Below are positions 41,305 through 51,100 of a stretch of 64,000 nt of DNA, one piece after another. A model generated the notes under the pieces. That model was not told the origin of the DNA, ran no database searches, and worked only from the letters and a program-made list of their open reading frames with translations. The position numbers and the translations under genes were made by a program. This stretch comes from an uncultured Lachnospiraceae bacterium (GTDB lineage Bacteria > Bacillota > Clostridia > Lachnospirales > Lachnospiraceae), in assembly GCA_902775485.1 (NCBI GenBank), contig CACYMJ010000009.1, positions 39,945 through 103,944 of the forward strand, given 5' to 3'. Within the stretch, counting starts at the first letter, position 1. Every line of letters begins with the position of its first letter.

Positions 41305-44300
41305 TCAATTCAGAAAATCTTTTTCCCGCAATACGATATAATCGTCTTCATCATATCTCTTTGCAAGAAGAACATCCATAAAGTGAGACATGTTCTTTCT
41401 GTCAACGTGTCTGATGGCGCTATCCACAATCTCTATAACCTCATCCACGGTAACGACATGATCTATGGTCTGCATGTCTCCGATCTTGTTATACAGAGCC
41501 AATGTTCCCATATCATCTATGCTGTACTCAAGTTCTCTTGCGTATCCCTTTGCATATGCAACAAGATCCGAATTTGAAAAATCGTCTATCGTGATCCTTG
41601 CATCAAAAACGGTCTTGGTTTCCACACATCCGTTAAGCAGCGGTTCAAGCGTTTCTTTGTCACCTTCAAATACTACAAGGATCGAATCAACATCGTTCTG
41701 AAGTGATTCGGTAATGGCATTTAAGGTGATCGGTGTAAGTCCGCCTGCATTTTCAACGATCAGGGCCCCGTTTCTGAGTTTTTGCAGCGTCATAGGAATA
41801 TTCTTTTTGTTCAACGCCTCTCCTGAGATTTTTGCAACCTTTCCGGAGAACGTCGAATCCATTGACTGAATTGCCTTGACTATGTCGATCGCAAGCCCTT
41901 TCCGGCCGAAGTTCTCTGATCCCATTACTATAACATTGCCGCGGGATGCTTCCATTCTCATGTCATCCATGACATCAACGATCTGAGCCTTTAATGACTC
42001 TATTCCCTCAAACCTTCCGAATATCATCCTTTCGGATTCATCAAATTCACGACGGCTTGTCACGTTTTCCTCAAGTTTCATCCACGAAGGATGATTGGGC
42101 TTTCGTGATGTTTCATCTTCTGCCGAATAATCTTCCTCGATACCGGCTTCGTAACGCATTCTGGCCTCAATCTCTTCCTGCGGGATGGGCCGGGTCTTGA
42201 GCATATCATCAACCTCATCCGGCTGATCGATCGTTTCAAGCTCCTCCACTTCACCGATATCATCAACGCTGTACGGATACTGTATCGGCGCCGTCAGGCC
42301 GTGACGCACCGCATTGCTGTCCGCCTCCTGCGATGATTCCTTCTCTTCCGGTTCCGTTTCAGTCCCGGCAGCCAGTTCGGCCAGAGGTTTTATGACCGGC
42401 TCGGGTTCCTTTTCGGCCGCAGCCTCTTCCGGTACTGCTTCTATTGCTTCGGACTCTTCAGCCTCTTCGGGCTCTTCGGGTTCGGGCTCGAGCTCTTCAA
42501 CAGGCTCGTAATCTGTCTCTTTTCCGCTTTCTCCTTCAAAACTCTCTTCGGCGTTTACCGCATATATGGGAGGGATTTCCTCTTCCGGCTTTTCTTCCCT
42601 GTCATCTTCATCCTCGGGAAGATCGGGCTGCTCTATGTCTTCCATTTCCTCCGTCTCGCCGTAATCTACACTTTCCGGCCCGGTCGGAATCTCTTCTTCC
42701 TCAACTTCTTCGGTATCGGGAATCTCACCAGTCAGTCTCTTGACAAGTTCCTCATCCTCTTTTCGTATCTGTGCGATATGTCCGCCGTATTCCTCATCAA
42801 GGGTGAGCTTTCTTCCTGAAGGAAGAACATCGCCTTTTAATGGCATACCGGCATCGGGAAGGATATCCGGTATTGCCTCGGTGATCGAAGTCTTTGCGGG
42901 TCCGTTGATCCTTGCTCCCGATTCTGTTCTTTTTACTTCTTCCCTGTCAAAAACCGGAGACGGTATCGTTGTTCTTGTAACAACGCCGCTCTTATCATCC
43001 CTGAGTACTTCCTCGGTAACCGCGGCTGTATTGGCCGGTTCAGCCTTCTCTTCGGGCTTTGCCGGCTGCGGTGCCGTTTCCGTAACATTATCTATTCCGG
43101 GTATGACACCTACAAGCTGTGCCATTATATCCGATGTCTGTTCCTTTGTACGATTAAGGATCTCCTGTTTTCTCTTCTCCTCGCCGTTCTTCTTCTTTGC
43201 TTCCCAATCCTTCATAAAATCAGAAAGATCGATCTGCCCCGGAACCTGTTCATCAACAACCGGCTGCTCCTCCTGTTGCGGCTGTACCGGCTGGACCGCA
43301 GGCTGCGGCTGAATGACAGGCTGCACCGGTGCAGGCTGTGGTACCGGCTGCACGGGTTGTGGTGCCGGCGGCACGGGTTGTGGAACGGGCTGTTCGGGCT
43401 GGGGTACCGGCTGTACAACCGTTTGGGCCTGTACAGGCTCGGCTGCGGGTTGTACGGGCTGAGGCTGTATAACGCTTGGTGCCGGTGTTGGCTCCGATAC
43501 AGATGCCTCAGGCTGTACGACATCCTTTACCGGCTGCCCGACATATGCATCCCGTCCGTATGAGTTCTGCTGCTGGGCATATGCATCCCGGCCATAAGGC
43601 TGCTGCGCATACATACCCTGGCCATAAGGCTGCTGCGCATATGCATCCTGACCGTATACATTCTGCTGAGGCGCATACATATCCTGGCCGTATGCATCCT
43701 GCTGCCGGCCGTACATATCCTGGCCGTATGCATCCTGCTGCCGGCCGTACATATCCTGGCCGTATGCATCCTGCTGCCGGCCGTACATATCCCGGCCGTA
43801 TGCATTCTGCTGAGGCTGAGCGTAAGGCTCAACCGGCTGCGGCTGCGGGACAGGTCCGGCATTGTTCAGCTGCTGCATGAACTGGGCCTGTGACTGATCG
43901 TATAATTGGGATGTTACGCCGTAATACGGTGTGGGAATGACACTCTGCTCTTTTGCGTAGAACTCTTCCATATTTTTGGCGAGCTCTTCCTGCAGGTTGA
44001 TAGTCGAATATTTATCGTTGCTGTACGGCGTTATCTGAATATCCGCCGTCTGTTGTGTACTCTTTGGAGCCGGAGGTGTCTGGGCGGGAAGAGGTGCATC
44101 ATGTTCTTCCCTGTTGGCATTGGATCCAAACAGAAGCGAACCCGTTGTTCCTCCCATCGGCGTCGTCTCATAGGGAGATGCCGCTCCCTTCTGATACATC
44201 GGCATTGACTGCGTTTCATATATATGAACGGTCTCTTCCGTTTCACCCGAAGGAATCTTGGGCCCGTCAAATACACCGTCATATTTCTGCTGCTGTTCTC

Positions 44301-44877
44301 TGGTAAGGGGAGAATGCTGCATTTTCAGTTCAAGTGCTTTACGGACATAAGGTCCGTCTCCGAACCAAAGTGCCAGTTCGTCACATGTTTCGACACACTT
44401 TGTTTCCTGTCCGTCCTTATGATATAAAAGCGCAAGTTCATAAGCCCATTTTTCCGTATACTCAGCTCTTTTGAACTCTTCGAGCAGGGATATCTTTTCC
44501 TCTATGGGAACATCCTGCGCATCGTATATCTTGTAAAGCAGAACATATCTGTTTGTATCGTGGGGTTTTAAATGAACGTACTCGCGATAATACTCGATGG
44601 CTTTTTGCACATCATCCAGTTTTATCGCAAGTTCGCAGAGAGCATATACGACATTCGGTCTGTCGGGATAACGCTCATAAGCCAGGAGAAGTATCTCCAC
44701 GGCATCTGAATAGTGTTTTGTTACCTTATATATCTCGCTGACGGTGCATAACATGGAGAAGCTCTTAACCCTTCTCCAGTCAATTGTGTCGGCTATATCC
44801 ATCGCTTCCTGGAAACGATGTTCTTTTATCAGTGATTTTATCTGGTCCGCACAGACCTGATATTCGTATTTATCCAC
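41305..44877 (-). CDS. TPR/low-complexity/AAA-like scaffold protein
   Basis: GTG at 44877 follows GGGAG by 8 nt. The 1190-residue cytosolic protein has TPR-like helices (1-190), a Gln/Tyr/Gly repeat region (about 345-460) with three identical 12-residue units, a Pro/Gln/Val-rich linker (460-550), a long acidic Glu/Pro region (about 690-880), and a C-terminal AAA-like module (about 935-1190). The P-loop is altered (GSENFGRKG instead of GxxGxGK) and the Walker B is IVENAG, so ATP hydrolysis is doubtful. No signal peptide or membrane segment is present. It is perhaps a Lachnospiraceae-specific organiser of a large complex. A consensus promoter precedes it. Confidence 0.72.
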   Translation of the reverse strand: MDKYEYQVCADQIKSLIKEHRFQEAMDIADTIDWRRVKSFSMLCTVSEIYKVTKHYSDAVEILLLAYERYPDRPNVVYALCELAIKLDDVQKAIEYYREYVHLKPHDTNRYVLLYKIYDAQDVPIEEKISLLEEFKRAEYTEKWAYELALLYHKDGQETKCVETCDELALWFGDGPYVRKALELKMQHSPLTREQQQKYDGVFDGPKIPSGETEETVHIYETQSMPMYQKGAASPYETTPMGGTTGSLLFGSNANREEHDAPLPAQTPPAPKSTQQTADIQITPYSNDKYSTINLQEELAKNMEEFYAKEQSVIPTPYYGVTSQLYDQSQAQFMQQLNNAGPVPQPQPVEPYAQPQQNAYGRDMYGRQQDAYGQDMYGRQQDAYGQDMYGRQQDAYGQDMYAPQQNVYGQDAYAQQPYGQGMYAQQPYGRDAYAQQQNSYGRDAYVGQPVKDVVQPEASVSEPTPAPSVIQPQPVQPAAEPVQAQTVVQPVPQPEQPVPQPVPPAPQPVQPVPQPAPVQPVIQPQPAVQPVQPQQEEQPVVDEQVPGQIDLSDFMKDWEAKKKNGEEKRKQEILNRTKEQTSDIMAQLVGVIPGIDNVTETAPQPAKPEEKAEPANTAAVTEEVLRDDKSGVVTRTTIPSPVFDREEVKRTESGARINGPAKTSITEAIPDILPDAGMPLKGDVLPSGRKLTLDEEYGGHIAQIRKEDEELVKRLTGEIPDTEEVEEEEIPTGPESVDYGETEEMEDIEQPDLPEDEDDREEKPEEEIPPIYAVNAEESFEGESGKETDYEPVEELEPEPEEPEEAEESEAIEAVPEEAAAEKEPEPVIKPLAELAAGTETEPEEKESSQEADSNAVRHGLTAPIQYPYSVDDIGEVEELETIDQPDEVDDMLKTRPIPQEEIEARMRYEAGIEEDYSAEDETSRKPNHPSWMKLEENVTSRREFDESERMIFGRFEGIESLKAQIVDVMDDMRMEASRGNVIVMGSENFGRKGLAIDIVKAIQSMDSTFSGKVAKISGEALNKKNIPMTLQKLRNGALIVENAGGLTPITLNAITESLQNDVDSILVVFEGDKETLEPLLNGCVETKTVFDARITIDDFSNSDLVAYAKGYARELEYSIDDMGTLALYNKIGDMQTIDHVVTVDEVIEIVDSAIRHVDRKNMSHFMDVLLAKRYDEDDYIVLREKDFLN
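43686..43793. repeat. Three tandem 36 bp coding repeats
   Basis: Three identical 36 bp units encode 12 residues each (YGRQQDAYGQDM). Degenerate units on both sides extend the tract. It can change length by slippage without breaking the frame. Confidence 0.9.
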
Positions 44878-44919
44878 AACATAAACTCCCTAAGCACAAC
44901 ATATGCCCATTATCTCGAT

Positions 44920-44948
44920 ATTTTACCATAGAGAGTATACCCTGTCAA
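44920..44948 (-). promoter_or_regulatory. Promoter of the scaffold protein gene
   Basis: TTGACA (44943-44948), 17 nt, TAAAAT (44920-44925), 42 nt before the GTG start. Confidence 0.8.
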
Positions 44949-44964
44949 AACCGGGCGGGGATGC

Positions 44965-47364
44965 TTAGTTTCTGATATGTATATCAGTAAGCGCACACTG
45001 ATCTCCGGTGAGGCTTACATATATATCGCTCATTCCGTCCGTGATGGTCGTGATGTTCTTGATGAACACACCTTTGTTCTCCGTGAAAAGAACGATCTTG
45101 TTGCCCCTTCTTTCAAAATTCACCGTACAGTCAAAACCGGTCTTATTGGTTTCTTTCCACGCATCCCAGCCTTCAAAATCATCCTGTATGTTAGCGATCA
45201 GTTTATTTTCGGCCCTGCCGTCCGCCTCCCAGTTCTCACCGTCAAGGCGTACCAGTGCATATTCCCTGTAATCACTGCCGTTTACCGTTCCGTCATCCGA
45301 ATGGTAAATGACAAGGTACGGGCAATGCCATATAAGCCTTGCAGTCGGAAGGCTCATGGTATGGAAACTGATCTCCATATCTTCCGTAATCGGGATCCCG
45401 GCTGTAGTATCCGATCTGAACCCATTGATCTGGATGTTCGGGATATCACCCTCCATCCTGTCTATATAACTGATCTCTTCCGCGATCCTGGGAATGTAAT
45501 CCCTGCTTACGGCCGTCTCATCCTTAACAACGCTTATATCGCTTATGTGACAGTATTCTCCGGTGATCGCCAGATATACGTATCTTGCGCTGTCCGGAAG
45601 GGCCACTGTAACCGTAGCTGTCTTTGATCCGTCATTTATTGCAACAAGCAGATGATCATTGCACTTTACCGCCTCAACATCATATACCGCTGCCTGTCCC
45701 TCTTCCGTTATGCCTTCATCACGGCTTACCGTATCATTATCCCTGACGTTCGTTTCGATCTTCCTGGCTTCCGTGGCCACTGCATGGCCGTCAAACCATA
45801 TCTCGCAGTACTCAAAATAGTCCGTGTCATTTATGGTCTGGGTATGACTGTGGACGTGTCCGTCAAGAGAATCAAATGCTATGAAGGTAGGTATGTATTT
45901 TCTTCCTTCTTCGCCCCCTTCGGGTTCACTCTTAAGCCTGATCCTTGTGATATGATCCGTGATCACAATACCTGCCGTTATCTCTTTTCTGTACTCTTTG
46001 CAGACTATATCACCCTCAATGTCAAGACCTTCCGTATGACCTCTTTTGACCATGTCAAGCTCCCATCCGATATCGATATTGTGAAGCATGATCTTGGCAA
46101 AGTTGGGATCAAACTGGGTTCCTGTCCCCTTTACGATCTCCTCACGGACCTTCTGATCAGGGATCGCCCCCCTGTAACTTCTTTCGGATGACATCGCATC
46201 ATACGAATCCGCAACAGCGATTATTCTTGCGATCTCAGGAATATCCTCACCTTTGAGCTTATCCGGATAACCTCTTCCGTCATATCTTTCGTGATGTGAA
46301 AGTGCGCCAACGGCAAGATACGGGTATTCCTTAATGGTAGAGAGGGCGCTTCTTCCCATTTCGGAATGCCGCTTTACCTTCTCATATTCTTCTTCCGTCA
46401 GGCTGTCCTTCTTGGACAATATGGTTTCATCCACCCCTATCATTCCCACATCATGAAGGAGCGCGGCATAATATATCTGGTAACATTCCTCTTCGCTTTT
46501 ACCGGCATCCTCTGCGATCTTTTTCGCATACTTGGCAACTTTGAGTGAATGTCCTTCCGCATTTTTATCCTTAAGATCCACAAGCCGGGCAATTGACTGC
46601 GCGGTCTGTTCAAACAGTTTCCTTGCTTCCAGCGTCTGACCTTTTAAAAACTCTCTTTCGATCTTCGCGGCATTTTCAATCTTCTCGTTAATATCAAGAT
46701 ACTGGAATATATACATGAACATGCAGACAATGGCTATGACGATGTTTGTGAGCGATATCCCGTAAGCAAAAAACTGAATAACAGATGCGACTATAGGAGC
46801 GATGATAAACAAAAACAGGGAAAACCTGATAAAACGGCTGAATCTCTTCCTGTACTGGCAGATCACCGAAAACTGTATGAGAGGCCCGACAACCGGAATG
46901 ATATAGCATAAAAAGAAAAGCGGCTGTCTCTGGTAATTGTTTGTCTCGTCAAATGTATATATAGTATGGGTAAACTGCGATACTATCACAAATACCATCT
47001 GCAGTACCGAAAGTATTCCAACGATCTTCAGTCTCCACGGTATGACACCGATCTGTCCTTCCTCCTTCAAAAGATCGATGATATACAGGTTGAACACGAA
47101 TACCGTGGCAGCAGTCATGAAAAAGACCATGAAGTTCGATACCCTGACCATGACATATCCGGTATGTCCCGTATCTCCCGCATAGATATAAGCCAGCCTG
47201 TCAAAAGATACCAGGAGCATGGCGACCAGCTCCATGGCTATCAGTATCCATCTTCTTTTTGTGGAAATGGCCTTCGTAAAAAGCAGCATAAATATCATGG
47301 CGGTACATACGCCCGCAAACGTCTGCATGATACTCAGCTGATATGCCCTGAACAGTTCAAACAT
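44965..47364 (-). CDS. Membrane HD-GYP protein with C-terminal beta-rich extension
   Basis: The 799-residue protein has seven helices (about 10-225), a short coiled segment and an HD-GYP domain (about 260-430). Metal/catalytic motifs are HSLKVAKYA, LLHDVGMIG and HHERYDGRGYP, so it should hydrolyse c-di-GMP; the usual HDVGK has Met for Lys. The remaining 350 residues form two similar beta-rich units (SARYVYLAITGEYCHISDI; DIYVSLTGDQCALTDIHI) of unknown role. It is the last gene of the signalling operon. Confidence 0.88.
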   Translation of the reverse strand: MFELFRAYQLSIMQTFAGVCTAMIFMLLFTKAISTKRRWILIAMELVAMLLVSFDRLAYIYAGDTGHTGYVMVRVSNFMVFFMTAATVFVFNLYIIDLLKEEGQIGVIPWRLKIVGILSVLQMVFVIVSQFTHTIYTFDETNNYQRQPLFFLCYIIPVVGPLIQFSVICQYRKRFSRFIRFSLFLFIIAPIVASVIQFFAYGISLTNIVIAIVCMFMYIFQYLDINEKIENAAKIEREFLKGQTLEARKLFEQTAQSIARLVDLKDKNAEGHSLKVAKYAKKIAEDAGKSEEECYQIYYAALLHDVGMIGVDETILSKKDSLTEEEYEKVKRHSEMGRSALSTIKEYPYLAVGALSHHERYDGRGYPDKLKGEDIPEIARIIAVADSYDAMSSERSYRGAIPDQKVREEIVKGTGTQFDPNFAKIMLHNIDIGWELDMVKRGHTEGLDIEGDIVCKEYRKEITAGIVITDHITRIRLKSEPEGGEEGRKYIPTFIAFDSLDGHVHSHTQTINDTDYFEYCEIWFDGHAVATEARKIETNVRDNDTVSRDEGITEEGQAAVYDVEAVKCNDHLLVAINDGSKTATVTVALPDSARYVYLAITGEYCHISDISVVKDETAVSRDYIPRIAEEISYIDRMEGDIPNIQINGFRSDTTAGIPITEDMEISFHTMSLPTARLIWHCPYLVIYHSDDGTVNGSDYREYALVRLDGENWEADGRAENKLIANIQDDFEGWDAWKETNKTGFDCTVNFERRGNKIVLFTENKGVFIKNITTITDGMSDIYVSLTGDQCALTDIHIRN

Positions 47365-47375
47365 GTATGATCCCC

Positions 47376-48134
47376 TTATCTTTTATGAAGAATAAAATAC
47401 TCCATCAATTTTTCCAGAAGCTCTTCTTTCTGGATGTTCTTGAGAAAATAACCTTCCGGCCGAAGCGCCAGGACCGCCATAACGCTTTCCTTATCTCCCT
47501 TGCCCGTCAAAAACATGACCGGGATATTCTTTGTCTCATCATCGCTCCTGAGCATTTCCAGCACCATCGGACCTGTAGTTACCGGCATCTCGTTATCCAG
47601 AAGGATAAGATCCACCTTGTTCCTTCCAAGCATCTTGATGGCCTGCAGTCCCGAATTGGCCATATACACCTTGTATGTGCCCTTGAGCCAGTCTCTTACA
47701 AGATTTAAATAACCCGGATCATCATCGACGATCATTATACTCCTTTTGAATTCTCCGGCATTTATCTTACGAAACAGCTCCTTGACGGTCTCCACATATT
47801 CCGCGTTATTGATCGGGCGATAAAACACCTTGTATATCAGCTCATCCGGTATCGTTTTACATATGAATTCGACATCAAGCTTTTCGCCGATCACGACCAT
47901 CTGTATGCCTTCGTCGGTCATCTTATCGATCAGGAATCGGATGGCATCGTCCTTCGGCTTATCGTTTTCGTCCATATAAAGCACAACAAGACCGGTCCCC
48001 TGTATCTTACTGTTGATATTGTCAAGACTCCAGTGGACAAACTCGCATTCTATTCCGGCTTCCTTTGTTTTCTGTACCATTACGCGGACAAGGAATGATT
48101 CTTTTTCGCTGAGCATCAGTACTTTGTTTTCCAT
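47376..48134 (-). CDS. Double-receiver response regulator
   Basis: The 252-residue protein has a degenerate receiver-like domain (1-115) and a complete receiver (about 128-250), with DDD near the start, phospho-Asp in LILLDNEMP, Thr in FLTGKGD and Lys in YFLKNI. There is no DNA-binding or enzyme domain, so it likely acts by protein contact. It sits between the hybrid kinase and an HD-GYP gene, its probable partners. Confidence 0.88.
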   Translation of the reverse strand: MENKVLMLSEKESFLVRVMVQKTKEAGIECEFVHWSLDNINSKIQGTGLVVLYMDENDKPKDDAIRFLIDKMTDEGIQMVVIGEKLDVEFICKTIPDELIYKVFYRPINNAEYVETVKELFRKINAGEFKRSIMIVDDDPGYLNLVRDWLKGTYKVYMANSGLQAIKMLGRNKVDLILLDNEMPVTTGPMVLEMLRSDDETKNIPVMFLTGKGDKESVMAVLALRPEGYFLKNIQKEELLEKLMEYFILHKR

Positions 48135-48167
48135 GTGGTCACCCTGCAGTAAATACTATATCCGGCC

Positions 48168-51100
48168 TTATATCTCTATTCCCAACAACTGGGCCATACT
48201 GTCCCAGTCAAGTGTTTTCATCATCTTCTCCAGATCGGCTATCTTCGCGGCATCCTCCACCGGAAGAGCATAACCCTTAAGATTATCCACTATCATCTCA
48301 ACCGAATCATAATCCATCTGGGGGATCAGTTCGGCAAGCGCAGCATACGCATCCGCCAGTTCATCTTCCGGGATCGGCTCTTTTCCCTCTTCATCAGACT
48401 TGTCATTAAGAGCGGAAAGTTTCTCCTTAAATGCCCGGTAGTCATCAAGAAGCCTTCCTGTATTGGAGTCGATAAATCCCAAATCTTCTTTGTTTCCCGC
48501 TTCCTCAAGCCTGCGGGCAAGTTCCGACAGATCAGTTGCTCCTATGATCCTGGCCGAGCTCTTGAGTGCATGGACCTTGACCGTATACAAACGGATATCC
48601 TTCTCCCCGTGTGCTTTTTCGATCACTTCCGACGCGTCATCAAGCGTATCAAGGAACAAGTGCAATGAAGATATGAATGAAGATACCCCTCCGGAATTCC
48701 GGATACCGTCGTCAACGGATATCCCTTCAACTTCCGATATCCACTTCATATCGTCGGGAAGCGTGTCCATATCCTCTACGGCATCTTCCCTGCGCGGTTT
48801 TTGCATCATCTCTTCGGGAAGATGTTTCATGATCGCAAGTTCAAGCGCTTTGCTGTCTATAGGTTTTGCCAGATATCCGGTAAATCCCTTTTCGATGTAA
48901 AAATCTTCTCCAAGGGTCGAATTGGCGGTAAGTGCATATACAGGCAGATCCGGATGATCCTGACGGATCACTCCGACCGTTTCCACTCCGTCCATACCCG
49001 GCATCATATGATCGAGAAGAACCACATTGAAACTTCCGTATTTGATCTTATCAAGACACTCTTCGCCGCTTGATGCCGTTGTGACAAACATCTTTGTGGC
49101 CTTAAGCAATCCCTTTATAACGGCAAGGTTCATCGGATTATCATCGACAACAAGTATGTCCGCGTCGGGTGCCACAAACTGTGGTATATAAGGTCCCTTT
49201 GCCCCGTCGTCGAGATTCTCGACAAATCTTCCCATCGGAGCGGCATCCTCCACTCTCTGATCGACCGTAAAGATGAAATCGCTCCCCTGGCCGTATACGC
49301 TTTCACACCACAGCTTTCCTCCCATAAGTTCGGCAAAGCGTCTGGAAATGTCAAGACCCAGGCCCGTTCCCTGTATGGCACTGTTTTTCTCTTCATCAAG
49401 TCTCTCATATGCTGTAAAAAGCTTTTCAAGATCCTCTTCCTTAACTCCTATACCGGTATCCTTTACGGAAAAACGAAGCGAACACCTTTCGTTTTTCTCG
49501 GATTCCTTTGTGACCTTAAGCGTAAATCCGCCTTCTTCGGTATATTTGACGGCATTTGTAAGAAGGTTTAGCACTACCTGCTTGATCTTGCCGGAATCCC
49601 CGTACAGCCGGTTCGGTATCGACTCATCAATATCGACATCAAATGTCAGATCCTTCTCCGAGCTTTTGACCCTTATCATTTTTACTATCGATCTCAGCAG
49701 GTCCGCAACATCGTATCCCTGTTCGACCAGATGCATCTTGCCCGACTCGATTTTGCTTATATCCAATAGGTCATTGATAAGTCCGAGTAAAGACTCCGAT
49801 GCACTTCTGATATCAAGCGCATAATTTATGATCGACATGAAATATCCCTTTGGAACGTCCTTCGCATCTTCTCTCAGGATCATCTCGTCCATACCCATTA
49901 TGGTGTTTATCGGGGTTCGTATTTCGTGAGACATATTTGCCAGGAATCTGGACTTTGCCGAATTGGCCCTTTCCGCTTCCTCCTTGGCATGTTTGATCTG
50001 TTCATACTGCTTGCTGATAACGGTACCCGAAAGGAAACGCCAAACCGTAAATCCCGCGATAAGCGCAACTATCAATGCACCGAGTACCCTGACTATCAGA
50101 AGTTCCGAGAGCATCGGTTTTTTTATGATATGGAATCTTTCATCCTGGAACACGCTCTTTGTACTCTTATCAAGCACCTGGATGTGGAGCGTATAATCGC
50201 CGTATTTAAGATCCGTGAATTCAAGTGATGACAGTTTATCCTGTTCCGCGGTGATACCGGCATCTTCCGATCCTTCCAGGAAAACCTTTATCAGCGGATT
50301 CGTCATTGAATAGTCGAGGATCGCCGGCGTTATCTGGATACGCCCCTTAACGGCAGGGATCGTATACAGGTCGCCTTCTGTGGGCAGGATCCTTTCGTTA
50401 TTGCAGTATATCGATTTGATCCCGACCTTTACTCTCTCTTCGTGTTCAAAAAAGCTGTTGAGATTGACCGAGCATACTCCGGTCCGCTCTGCGATATACA
50501 ACGTTCCGTCATTATCGATACATGAGAATGAATTGGCCGTAGGTGCACCCGGAAGCCCGTTCGCGTAATCATACAATTTGTAATCGCTGATATTGTTGGC
50601 CAACAGATCTTCCGTTTTTACACAGTATACGCCTATTGAGGACAGTACCCACGTATTTCCCTCATCATCCGTAAACAGGTCAAAATTATTGTTATAGGGA
50701 AAAGTATCAATATTGACTATCTCCCCGTTTTTCATGTATTCGATGGAGTTGGAAGTGATTATCCAGTAGCCGCCTGTTACTTCATCCTTTTTTATCTTCA
50801 GAATGACATCACTTGTAAGTCCGTCCGCCCTCCCGATCTTTTCGGTTCCGCTCTCGCCGATGATATATATTCCGTCTCCGTCAGACCCTGCATATATCTG
50901 ACCGTTATCTCCTCCGCAAACCGTAAGGAATACTGTGTTTGTAATGACATTCGAGGCACCGTAGGCCCGTTTGATCATCCCGTCACGGAATACGACGACT
51001 CCTTCATTTGTACCCACAATCATCGCTCCGTCATCCGTCATGGCCGTGCAGCGGATCTTGTTTCCGAGCATCCTGTTTTTTTCGGTATATGCAGAGATAT

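Noticed and set aside
43476-43880. Plus-strand frame with repeated GRMHPAAGRTYP-type units, and a CRISPR-like look of 36 bp repeats
   Set aside because: It is the antisense shadow of the coding repeats in the scaffold protein; the repeats are directly adjacent with no spacers and no cas genes.
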